Assembly: GCF_040183065.1 (NCBI RefSeq)
Contig: NC_091117.1
Span: 100,071,001 to 100,135,000 of the forward strand
Length of the DNA: 64,000 bases
Origin: Periplaneta americana
Lineage: Eukaryota; Arthropoda; Insecta; Blattodea; Blattidae
Direction: 5' to 3'
Positions 34,100 to 44,437 of this stretch are shown in pieces. A program made the translations under genes and the position numbers. The notes beneath the pieces were generated by a model. It saw only the letters and a list, made by a program, of their open reading frames with translations, had not been told where the DNA came from and searched no databases. Within the stretch, counting starts at the first letter, position 1; each line of letters starts with the position of its first letter.

Positions 34100-35290
34100 A
34101 ACATTACCTAATGGTTATTCCGATTTCTAGTGGTTCTAGCAGACTGACTGAGATTGTACCATTTTTTAAGTTTCAAAATTACGAAAATAGATTGATGAAT
34201 AGCTGCCGGTAAGTAACAATTGCAACTTAGTTATCAAGTCTTTAGGACTGGAAACCAACCAGCTGGCAAAAACCCAACTGACCACATTCAATTTCAAATA
34301 TCTTACTCCAATGTTTTGACATTCTTTCGTAGACTTATTGTGTCAATAGTCAAGTGGGAGATTTGACTTGCAGTGCTACAGCTTATCTAGGAGGAGTTAT
34401 GGGTAACATTGGTACCATCGGGTGATGGCTAGTGTCAAAGTAAACGACTGTGCAGGAATGCACCACCATGTCATGTCTATCCTTAAGTGGCCTCAGGTGA
34501 TAATTTATTGTATCTATGTTTTCTTAATTATCACAAATCAATTATTGATTTGTGATATTTATTACGATTATGAAGAAGACAAATTTATTTGTCATCAAGA
34601 TTTATATTAGTTACAGTGTACCACAACTTATGTATACGGGTTTCACCATAACTTTCTATTACATTTACCTACAATTAGCATGCAATCCCGACAGCCTGTT
34701 AAACTAATAACTCACCTACTCTCGCTATTAACTTAACTCCAAACAGTCAATTTCTTCTTATTGATCTTAAATGACCACCATCTGTTCGTTCCACACTTAC
34801 GTTCCTTTCTAATCTTGCTAACTAAATTCATATATAATTCCGTCTTTCTACATTACATCTCGTAACACTTCACACGGTTGTACTCATTGGAATCTTTTTT
34901 ATACCTAATACACGTCATTATAAAAATCTTATTAAATCTTGACGTGAGTATCTAGTTCACTTTAGTTTGATCATTCATTTCTTAACCACAATCAACACTC
35001 AGAAAAAACTATACAAAATTGTAAATACTATCAGTAAGATAATCTTTCATAAACTTCACTAAAACACCTTCTAAGATTTACTTCTTTACAATAAACTCCA
35101 ATTGGTAACTATATTTATTAACTAGCCACTTTTTAATTTCCCAACATTTTTTTTTTTTTTTTTTCAATTTTATAACTTCCAAACTGATCTCTATATCTAT
35201 GATCCCCTAAACACACTTTCATCACACTAAACACGTTTTATGACATTAAATCACCAAACTTCCTGTTGTAGGCCTAATTCCATTCAGACC
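34100..35290. other. Intergenic, no feature recognised
   Basis: AT-rich, with a T tract near 35150-35164. Nothing coding was recognised. Confidence 0.5.
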
Positions 35291-35296
35291 TTTTAT

Positions 35297-35689
35297 TTAT
35301 TTCTTACCACTCATGCACCAACTTTTAAGATTGTAACTTTTTTGGCTCTTAAATCTACCCATCAACGATAAAATACTGCCTTGTGGTGACGAAATCACTA
35401 TCTCTTCACCCATCATACTTTTCGCATCCTGATGTCTACTCTGAACGCTAACCGCACGTTCTCTTGATCTCCCGTAAAGCCTTCCTGATTCTGCTTCTTG
35501 TGTTCTTATTCTCGCTGACTCATGTAGGCTATAGCATTTGTTACTGCGATTTCCTACTCGGTCTACACTTCCACTTGCCTCAGCAGATTCCTGACTGGGT
35601 CCTGCTCGGTCGTCACATCCGTCCATCAGCTGTCTAGTCTCTGATGTGTATTTCAATTCCATCCATACTTCATTCTGCTGACTTGTCAA
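35297..35689 (-). CDS. Possible terminal exon, unrecognised
   Basis: A 130-codon frame, less AT-rich than its surroundings, is open on the - strand. It is Ser/Arg/Glu-rich and contains MDGCDDRAGPSQESAEASGS and EEIVISSPQGSILSLMGRF. An AG acceptor with upstream pyrimidines lies near its start, and an AATAAA overlaps its stop. I recognise no domain. It could be the last exon of a - strand gene or a chance frame; only the composition and signals argue for the former. Confidence 0.25.
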   Translation of the reverse strand: MTSQQNEVWMELKYTSETRQLMDGCDDRAGPSQESAEASGSVDRVGNRSNKCYSLHESARIRTQEAESGRLYGRSRERAVSVQSRHQDAKSMMGEEIVISSPQGSILSLMGRFKSQKSYNLKSWCMSGKK

Positions 35690-36264
35690 TAACTATATTG
35701 CATGAACAATATTCCCCAGTTGAATTGACTAAAATATACTGAATATGAACACAATGTACAATGTTAAGAAGAAACAGTTGCGTACAAACAGCTGAAATTA
35801 ACTTGATTATCAAGAATGCTGAAGGAGTGTATTTCCATAAGATTTTCGAAATACATTTTTGCAGAATTGCAATGTTTCCATTTATGCTGATAAGGTGAGA
35901 AACTAATAAAGAAAGGAATACTACGGAATAAACAGGATAATTAAAAGAAATGTAGAAATAATATACATCATATTTCCTGTTATAGGACAAAATAATGGTA
36001 AACAGAATCACAGGAATGAGTAACACTGTCTATTCATTTACAGTGTTTCAAACATATGGCTAATGATAATATGACAGCATATCTGCCAACAGAAACAGTT
36101 TGAAAAAAGTAGATTCATCAAAATTTTCTTTTCATCGTCATCATCATCACCATCTTAAAATACACTTTATAGCAACATAATGTCGGAATATACTAGTAAA
36201 TTTGGAGGTAAGATTAAGGTTATGACTGCATAGACATAACTTGAGAATAAAGCAGCAAATAATA

Positions 36265-36475
36265 TGACATGGCCTGGGTTCAAATCTTGGTTGGGACAAA
36301 TTACCTGGTTGAGGTTTTTCCAGGGTTTTCCCTCAACCTATTGAGAGCAAATGCTGGATAACTTTCAGCGCTAGACTTGGACTTATTTAGCCGACATTAT
36401 CACCTTCATATCATTCAGATGCTAGATAACCACAGGAATTGATAAAGCGTCATAAAATAACACACTTAAAAATAA
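36265..36475 (+). repeat. tRNA-derived SINE, head truncated
   Basis: It begins in the B-box region (GGGTTCAAATCTTGG) and has the shared body (TTACCTGGTTGAGG, GCTGGATAACTTTCAGCGCT) and the tail GATAAAGCGTCATAAAATAAC. Confidence 0.8.
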
Positions 36476-36479
36476 TAAA

Positions 36480-37590
36480 TATGACACAGATTGCATAACC
36501 CATGAATTCTTGGAAATTGCCATCTTCTAAATCCATTTCAACTCTTAAACTTAACCTTATCATAGTAAACAAATGTCTTATTAGTTATTATTCAGGTAAA
36601 TTAGGGTATAGCACTAAGAGAGGTATAAGGCTGATCTTCACGTATCTTGAATCTTACTAGCTTTTGGCTAGGTTACAACTAAAGTGTAAGTTAAGCTGTA
36701 ATTCTGAATACAAATTCTGCGTTTTCTACCTACTGAAGTGAAAGACTTTTATGACTACAACGTTCAGTTGGGTTTCAACCTATGAATCTCGTAATGAATG
36801 ACGAGCAATGTAACACTGTAATTTGACAGCAAAATACGAATATACTTTGTTGTTTGTAAACATATAAATTTCATTTGAAGGCATATAGAATGCCATATAC
36901 ATAACATTTTTATGCTTTAAAAGACGTAGCATTGCTTATGTAATATGGACCCTGGCATAGGCCTTCCTTTAAAATAAAAGACCCTGAATGCCAAAATAAC
37001 ATTCTTAAATAATGGTAAAATTAATAATAGCTTAATTTAGATAACAGAAATAAACACTAGGCCTACTTGTGGGAAAAATGTTACTGTTAACTTCTTCTTA
37101 TCACAGTTTTATGTTTTGCATTAGATTTGTCCTATGTTAGATGACCTATAAATGATATTCAAAGCACAAGGATACATCAGTATGTATTTCAAAGTGTATG
37201 TAAATACATAAAAAAAATAACAATTTTTACAAATTCAAGTAGGCAGCCACACCATACATATATGAATAAAAAGAAATTCTTATTATGCCTTCAATTAAAG
37301 ACAGTAGGTTACATTCATTATATTTCATTTATATGTATTGGCACTGGTTTTATCTCTAGATTTCTTAGCACCAGCTGCTGTCGTACTTAGAGTAGTTTTC
37401 ACGTAAACGGAGGTTTTAGAAGAAAGAGACTCTGTCTTTACACAAAATGAATCACATATGTTAAGTATAGAAATACTGATGCTCAAAACATCGAGCATAA
37501 TGAAAGTCATACCAGCAATATCAACGGTAAATTACATATCTCAATTTCAGATTATTTAGAAACAATAGTCATAGCTGCATTTCTCTGTCT
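36480..37590. other. Intergenic between SINE and HROB 3' end
   Basis: No recognised feature. A 61-codon - strand frame at 37325-37510 has no motif and lies beyond the HROB poly(A) signal. Confidence 0.5.
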
Positions 37591-37592
37591 AC

Positions 37593-37598
37593 TTTATT
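37593..37598 (-). promoter_or_regulatory. Probable HROB polyadenylation signal
   Basis: AATAAA on the - strand lies about 70 bp after the HROB stop. Confidence 0.5.
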
Positions 37599-37669
37599 TC
37601 CTGCAATGTAACAATTACTTTCTTAGTAAGACAGATGGAGAGCTGAAGGGCGGGAATGCTTTCAAACAG

Positions 37670-38502
37670 CTAGAAATCGTCGAACAATGAGCTAGTATCC
37701 AGTCCCTCTAGAACATCTAGCACTGATCTCTCAGCTTCTGTTACAACATTACCTTCCTTGCTTTCTTCCTGACCTCTATCATAACCTATATGAACTTCTT
37801 TACTACTAGCTGATGATGAAGTAGTGACAGAATTTCCAAATTGGGACACTTTGGGTGTAAAGCCCCCTTTAAACCTTGGCACTTTGTTTTCAGAAAAAGA
37901 ATATAATTGTAACCTTTCACTTCCACTGTCATGTGGAGAGCTGATGGGCAATATACATGCCTTCTTGCTGGAAGAGATGCTATCACTTGTAACTTGTGAG
38001 AGTCTGTATGTTTTGCTTTCACTTTCCACTCCCTTCAAACTGATACTTGCTTTCCCAGTTGGTGTATTATTATTAGTTCTAAAATTGACATTAGTATATG
38101 AACTATCACAAATCTTGCCTGAAGACAATGGCACCAGTCTAGACGTAGGTTGCTGCCAACCATTTGGACGAGACGAGAGGGGAGAAGCAGGGCTGCCAAT
38201 TACATTGAACATGGAGTTGGAACCGACTTGTCCAGCTGCAGGAGAGGGCCTGGCCTGCCAGTTGCGTGCACTCCTTTCCAGCTCACCGTATGTCACAAGA
38301 TGAACTCGAGTTGCCCTCACTTCGCGGTCCATATCACTGTAGATGCTGATGATATTGTTACACGTCACGTTGAGATACTGGCATCGTGCAGACACACCTG
38401 TACTCAGCACACCCACATTACGCAGAACAAGTATGGAGCCAGGACTCAGTTGTCCACCATACTGCTCCCACACTTCTCGATGCAGTGTGCCGTGGATTTC
38501 TC
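37670..38502 (-). CDS. HROB: HROB-like terminal exon (homologous recombination OB-fold protein)
   Basis: HROB (MCM8IP, C17orf53) binds the MCM8-MCM9 helicase and supports DNA synthesis in homologous recombination and crosslink repair. The exon opens with the C-terminal half of the family's OB fold: GEIHGTLHREV, then GGQLSPGSILVLRNVGVLS and YLNVTCNNIISIYS, matching the conserved GE.hGT.H / L.pGsvL.L..vGV.s / YLN.t.nN pattern. About 200 Ser-rich, probably disordered residues follow, and the exon ends VLEGLDTSSLFDDF, an acidic tail. I place the acceptor at 38503-38504 (CTGAAG after a T-rich tract), which leaves 277 codons including the stop. The first half of the OB fold and the N-terminal region must lie in upstream exons at higher coordinates, which I could not find. 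Confidence 0.82.
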
Positions 38503-38519
38503 CTTCAGAACACAACCAA

Positions 38520-38737
38520 AAATAAAAAAAAAATTCATCTTCAGTAACAGCAATTACCAGTACATCATTACGAACTACGTGAATAACTTGATGCTGAAAG
38601 TACAGCTCCCATATGGTGTATGTATCCAGTTATTATTAACCAAGTAGATACTGCTATGAAATTTGCTCCTAATTTCTACTTTTACTTAATTATTTGTGGA
38701 TTACCTGAAGACAGAATGGTCTAAGAAGATCAAACAC

Positions 38738-38768
<31 letters not shown>

Positions 38769-39179
38769 ACTTTATCATTAGAGGAAGTATGGTGATGATG
38801 CAAAAATTCTATATATGATAACTTTTGTGGAAATACACATTGTTAGCATTCCTGATGCAAACTCCCACCTCCCAGAAAAAAATTATTCTGAGCACGCCAT
38901 CTATCTATATATTTGAATACAGTGATTTATCCTAAACTACGAGTACCGGTATTAGATGATTTTGTTTTTATATTTTTTTTTTATGATTCAGTATCTATGA
39001 ATTAATGTATCTCGGAATGAAACAAATTAATGTAAAACAATTTTTATTAAAAAAATAATAGGTATTTATTTGAAATGAAAACACAAAATGATTAACTTCA
39101 AATCTATTTTAATGATTTTTTTCATTCAGGCATAAGATAAAGTATCCAGCATGTTCTCAGATTCCTACGTTTTTGGGAA

Positions 39180-39180
<1 letters not shown>
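38520..39180. other. Upstream of HROB exon; probable intron
   Basis: The stretch contains a (TGA)n tract at about 38739-38768 but no recognised HROB exon. Confidence 0.45.
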
Positions 39181-39181
<1 letters not shown>

Positions 39182-39242
<61 letters not shown>

Positions 39243-39243
39243 C
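39182..39243. repeat. (TAA)n microsatellite
   Basis: About 20 tandem TAA units. Confidence 0.95.
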
Positions 39244-39332
39244 TATACAGTACTAATAATAAATCTGTAGCCGATATGTTTCTGGTAATTTTCGATTTTC
39301 CAAAAATAATTGGTCCTAACATATATAATTAA

Positions 39333-40393
39333 CCACCCTGAAACCGAAAATCGCTTTTTTGAAATTTTTGTTTGTATGTCTGTCTGTATGTATGTTTGTT
39401 ACGTTTTCACGCGTTAATGGCTGAACGGATTTTGATGAAAATGGAATATAAATTAAGTTCGTTGTAACTTAGATTTTAGGCTATATGGCATTCAAAATAC
39501 ATTATTTAAAAGGAGGGTTATAAGGGGGCCTGAATTAAATAAATCGAAATATCGCGCTTATTATTGATTTTTGTGAAAACTGTTACATAACAAAAGTTTC
39601 TTTAAAAATAATTTGCGATAAGTTTTATTCCTTGAAAAATTTTGATAGGACTGATATTTAATGAGATAAATGAGTTTTAAAATTAAAATAACTGCCATCT
39701 AAGGCCGTGTAACGAATTAAAAAACAAATGACTTCGTCTATAAGGGGCCTTGGACAGCAACAATCGAAAGTTATGAAAGATAGCCTACAGAGAATGTTTC
39801 TGTGTTTGTATGAAGTAATATCGGAAGCTAAATTAACCGATTTGTATAATTAATTATTATTTCACCATTGGAAAGTGTAGTTTCTCTAAATGGACATAAT
39901 GCTATAATGTTATTACAGTAACTTCTGATATAATATAATATAATATAATATAATATAATATAATATAATATAATATAATATAATTTAAGTTATTTGAAGG
40001 GTTCACAACCATAGTGGGCCAAGCGCCATTTACTGAATACGTAGAAAACAAGGGTTAAAATTAAGTTATTACCATAATTCAATGGAAACCTATAACAAGT
40101 AAAATAAATTATACACATTAAATCTAAATGATGTCAATCTTCATTAAACTATGGTTGCATGTAATAAAAATTAAGAAACATGTTAAAGGAATTGTCATTG
40201 CACCAAATGAGTGTCTCTGGACCAAAATGATCGCATTTTAATTATTTGGATGCAATTTAAATTAAGTAACATATTAAACGATTTATCCTTCTATCAAACA
40301 CGAATGTTCCCTGGATCAAATGTCCTATTTTAATTATGTAATTACTTTATATTTATTTCTAACGGGTGCAGCAGAGCGCACGGGTACGGCTAG
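39333..40393 (+). mobile_element. Helitron copy 2 (internally deleted)
   Basis: It aligns with copy 1 from the start (CCACCCTGAAACCGAAAATC) through the body (ATTTTAGGCTATATGG, GACATAATGCTATAATGTTA) to the end GCACGGGTACGGCTAG. It lacks the coding remnant and the SINE, and contains a (TATAA)n tract at about 39929-39984. Insertion is next to T, as usual for Helitrons. Confidence 0.8.
39929..39984. repeat. (TATAA)n microsatellite inside Helitron
   Basis: About 11 tandem TATAA units. Confidence 0.95.
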
Positions 40394-41002
40394 TAATAAT
40401 AATAATAATAATATTAATAATTTTATTTTGTTAAGTTTATTTATACACACTTTAACATCTGTGGTCATATCGCGTGTTTAGGATGATCTGTGATATACCA
40501 ATATATTTAACAAATATTTTCTTACAATAACTGATAACCTCAACATCCCCCAAGATAATGTTACTAACAGTTTAGATTCTTTAACACAATATCTTCCGAC
40601 AAAATTCCCAAATATTCAAATATTTCAAACAAACAAATAAGAAAATAATTGAAGGGTACACGGGAATAACGAACAAGGTCCATTCAGAATAATTTTGAGA
40701 TAAATGAAATTTAAAGTTTGAGGACTTGAAACGTATAGTTTATTGTTAACTTATTGTTATTTTTTATCACACAAGAATGTACCATTATAAAGCAAATATG
40801 TGACAAAATATTTTGATTTTATGAATTACAACAATGCAAAACTGCAAAAAGTCTACTTTGCTACTTTTTATAAACGGGAAGAACGAACAATCTCACAATT
40901 TAATTGAATATTTGTTGGGAATGGAATCAGGCATAATATTTTCAAACAATGTAGCACATGTTTACTTTCGTGTAGGGTATTCTTTTTAAAGGTTATAAAT
41001 AT

Positions 41003-41738
41003 TGTGACAGCGACGTGAGATTCGAACTCACGACCAGCGTCCCGCAAGAGAGAAGATCGCGCGGAGCACTTTGTGATGGCGCGAGGCGGAGAGGGGAAAG
41101 GGCCAACGCGGCGAGAGAGTGGAGAGAGAGTGCGCGCGCATCTGGTGCTGGTAGAGAGGAGAGGGCTCTGGATTTTTCTGGAGTGCCATCTCTAGAGACG
41201 CGTGGAACTTTCGAGGCTACGTCGCTGTGGTTATAAATTAAGGACGCGAAGGAACGACAGCAGTTTTCAGTTATTCAGTCAGTGAGTAAGCCAGAGCAAG
41301 CAAGCCAGACTTGTGTGCCGGAGTTCGACTCGAGTGTGCGTCCGCATCTGTGTCAGCATCCGAAGGCCTGAGTTCGAGTGCAGTGGACCGCAGTTGGAGG
41401 GACCTGAGTTCGAGTACAGTGAACTGTCTCTGAAGGTCTGTGGTTCGAGATACTGTGAACTCGAGTGGCTGAGATAGAAGAACTGTGAACTGAGAACTGA
41501 TAGTTCTGATTTGTAAATAGTGCTTTGTAAATATTAGTTAAGATTAACAGTTCATTGTTGTTCGTACTAGTCCAAGTAAATTGTCATTGTCGTCGGTGGA
41601 GTGCTATAACGAATACTGTGTTGAGTGAAAATCCAATTGTTGACGAGAGCGTTTAAGGCGAATTGTAGAAAGGAATTATTGTTGTGACGAATAAATTACA
41701 TTGTTGTTACTAATAAAATTCACAATATTGTTGATCCA
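41003..41738 (+). mobile_element. Probable solo LTR inside the DNA transposon, 10-bp flanking repeat
   Basis: It starts TGTGACAGCG and ends GATCCA (TG...CA). It contains a TATA-like GGTTATAAATTAAGG near 41229, an initiator-like TTCAGT about 30 bp on, and AATAAA near 41690 and 41711, an order that fits U3-R-U5. Its GC content is higher than its host. The direct repeat TTATAAATAT at 40993-41002 and 41739-41748 touches both ends, but 10 bp is longer than the usual 4-6 bp of LTR elements. A tRNA-like B-box occurs near the left end on the - strand. Confidence 0.6.
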
Positions 41739-41869
41739 TTATAAATATTTTTATCTTTGAGTGTTCATTGTTCCAAACAATTATTGAAAAACAAATCTAC
41801 ACACTAATCTAATTGCACTGAATTTTCCACTGTGAATGAATAGATTGAACTATAAAATCGTCTCATTCA

Positions 41870-43361
41870 CTGTTAATGACTTCTTGTGTCTCGTAATTGG
41901 TGGGAAGAAGACTGAAATATTCTCTAACAGTTGGAGAACAAACATTTTTCAAAATTTGTAATTCCTTGTACATTGCCTTGTAGCTGTTTACAGTTTACAA
42001 TGATGAATGGTTTGGTTTCCTCCTAGAATTCGCAATCTCTTGCCTTCTGTCATCGGCTACTTCACACCTTGCTCTCTGATTGACAAGTCCCATGTTTTTG
42101 TCACATTCCAGGTACGAGTGGCCTCGAGTGGGAAATATGATCCACTGAGCATCAATCTCTTCTTAGTATGTACTACATAATGACAAAATCTAAATACCGT
42201 AAAGTTCCTATTTTGTCCGGAACAAGAATCGTAGAAGATACGGAATTCACTAATGCAGCTTGGTACAATATTCATACAGTGGTGCCATATCTTAGAGCAA
42301 ACTTCATCAGAGCCTTTACTTTAAATATTTTGGTCATACATGTCTTCCTGTTGACGGCGTATGTATGTTACAAGAATAAAAGGGCAGCTGTCGACGGTAA
42401 TAGCCCTCAATAATTCAAAAGTTTGGAACTGGTAATTCTTTTGGAAATCCATGCAGATAGCTTCTTTATACTCTTACTTCCTGGATTTTAGACGTGTAGC
42501 CCATTTTACTTCATAAAATTTCTGTCCTTTTCTCTTGTGCAATTCATTCTTCCAAATCAAATTTTGTTTCTCCTTCTCAAAATTATCTAATTTACTTGCA
42601 TCTTTTTCATTGAAAATTTCTGATTTAATGTGTGAAATGTCAGCTAATGTTGTATTTAGTGACAAAAATTACTCTGTATTGCTCGTAAGACATAGAGTTC
42701 GCAGGAAATTTTTCTAAGTGTAACTTAAGCAGCTTAGAAATATTCAAGTTCTCTGGAAGATACGACCTTTGGCTATCGTGACGAGATTAGTGGACTTTCT
42801 GACCTCTACGTGATTGAATGTGCTGACAAATTTTAGATAAAATCTCTCCTTTCATTTGGTGAGGCCTGTTTCCATGTTTAACTCTTGTTTCTGTGTGGAC
42901 TTTTCCAGTAGTAGCCAATGACGTTTTCAAAGTGACTAAACGTCTGCCTGTTATTCCACATAGAGCAATAAATGCTTTATAGCAAACGGGAACATCAGTA
43001 TTTTGCCCATCTTTGTTTATTAGCATTTTATATCTGTAAGAAAAATTATGAAAATCAGCTTCGGCTTGTGTTTTTCTGGATCTTCTTCTTTGCACAGGAA
43101 GTGCCGAAATTAGTCCTGAAAGGTGAGCATTTTGAGTGTCATATGATGCTAATTCATTGAAATGTTTAATAAGATCGCTCCTTTCACTTTGGCTTATTTT
43201 ATGAAAACACGGAAAATGAGAACATTTACAGTCTTCTCCCATAATATGACTCAGCACGAATTATTTTATGCATCTGTAACACGTCCTGTAACTTTTCTCT
43301 TCCTTGAATTTACAGAACGAGGAATGGGTCTGGATAATTCATTTTCTCTAACGTCAGACAT
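41870..43361 (-). pseudogene. Decayed SDxCxGQNRN-family protein, putative transposase
   Basis: A start at 43361 gives MSDVRENELSRP. After a frameshift come the N-terminal Cys-rich region (GEDCKCSHFPCFHKISQSER, QNAHLSGLI), the VPVCYKAFIALCGITGRR segment, a coiled region (DASKLDNFEKEKQNLIWKNE), AICMDFQKNYQF, GSDEVCSKIWHH, FYDSCSGQNRNF and LECDKNMGLVNQRA. This order follows a protein family repeated in many insect genomes, in which the acidic motifs could form a DDE-like triad; I believe it is listed as an uncharacterised domain. At least three frameshifts or stops are present. A transposase role is inferred from its place between the TIRs. Confidence 0.7.
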
Positions 43362-44217
43362 TATAAAAATAAATTGCACTAACCACAAACATAAAACATA
43401 TGTCATAAAAGTATAATAAAGAAAATAATCAATACCCTACCACTGACATCTGAACACTGGAATAGTACAGCTGTTTGTATTATGCTCACAAGTAGTTCCA
43501 ATGAAAATTAATAGAATTTATTGTCAAGTGGAATAACAGCTAAACATCATACAATCATTTAATAATATTATTATTGTATAATACAGATCGTATTGGCATA
43601 TGTAAAAATAAACTAACCAGCAATGTGCTATGGGTCTAAGATCAAGTTTGTAACGGCTGTCTGCATTAGTTTCTGTGTTTAAAATGGACATTGTTCGTTC
43701 TTTCTTGGGATGGATGTGACATTGTTCATTCTTCCAAAGTATACAGAAACTTTAACGCAGAATACTGAGGACAATTTTCATTCTTACATAAAACCAATGC
43801 AGCCACATGAAAGTACTCCCCTTCTACTATCAGATGGCACTATTAACTCAATTTCGATTTTTGATGGACCTTGTTCGTTATTCCCGTGTACCCTTCAATT
43901 GCAATTATTAAAAATCTGAAGTCAAAAAACTCCTCAGGGTATGATGAAATAACAAGCAAAATATTAAAAGCGAGTTCACATATTATAGCTGGGCCATTAA
44001 GTAATTTATGTAACTATTCAATGTTCAATGGTATATTTCCCGAGAGATTAAAATATTCAGTGGTTATTCCTATCTTCAAAAAGGGGGAAACAACGTCTCC
44101 AGAAAATTACAGACCCATATCACTTCTACCAGTCTTCTCCAAAATCTTTGAAAAAGTAATATATAAAAGATTATATCATCATCTCGAAAGATACAACATT
44201 TTAGTCCCAGAACAATT

Positions 44218-44437
44218 CTGCAGTGCTCGGGAAAAATGACATAAGTCAGTCTCCACAAACCTTTTTTGATAATTTACACTGGTTTATGTCGATTTGATTT
44301 TTTTTCTGTATGAATTATTGTAATGGGAGGAATACTTATATTTTTTTCCAAGTGAGCAGATGTTCCGTAAGTTGTCAATAAATTATCAAAAAAGGTTTGT
44401 GGAAACTGACTTGTGTCACTTTTCCTAAGCACTGCAG
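44218..44437 (-). mobile_element. MITE copy 3 inserted in LINE D, AATT TSD
   Basis: It has the same TIRs as the copies at 15289 and 17323, with the core in the opposite orientation. AATT flanks it (44214-44217 and 44438-44441). Removing the element plus one AATT joins EQF to GFRKN in the RT. Confidence 0.93.

Larger units (their letters stand above)
40651..43896 (-). mobile_element. DNA transposon with 33-bp TIRs, AATT TSD and an SDxCxGQNRN-type protein
   Basis: The ends GAAGGGTACACGGGAATAAC (left) and its inverse (right) match perfectly for about 33 bp. AATT flanks both sides (40647-40650 and 43897-43900), and removing the element restores the LINE D reading frame. Copies of the TIR core (GAACGAACAA type) recur inside both ends. 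The single decayed gene between them is on the - strand. A 736-bp LTR-like element is inserted at 41003-41738. Class II is clear; the superfamily is not. Confidence 0.85.

Noticed and set aside
33070..34130. ORFs of 343, 296 and 162 codons that look like hydrophobic membrane proteins
   Set aside because: They overlap in all three + frames and are translations of a 20-bp pyrimidine-rich tandem repeat without stops.
37325..37510. 61-codon - strand ORF after HROB
   Set aside because: It lies past the likely poly(A) signal, with no motif and no splice evidence.
37824..38647. Plus-strand ORFs of 159 and 165 codons
   Set aside because: They are antisense shadows of the HROB exon, which has clear family motifs on the - strand.
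41010..41075. Possible tRNA gene on the - strand near a TTCGAATCTCAC B-box
   Set aside because: It lies at the edge of an LTR-like insert, and no complete cloverleaf was found.
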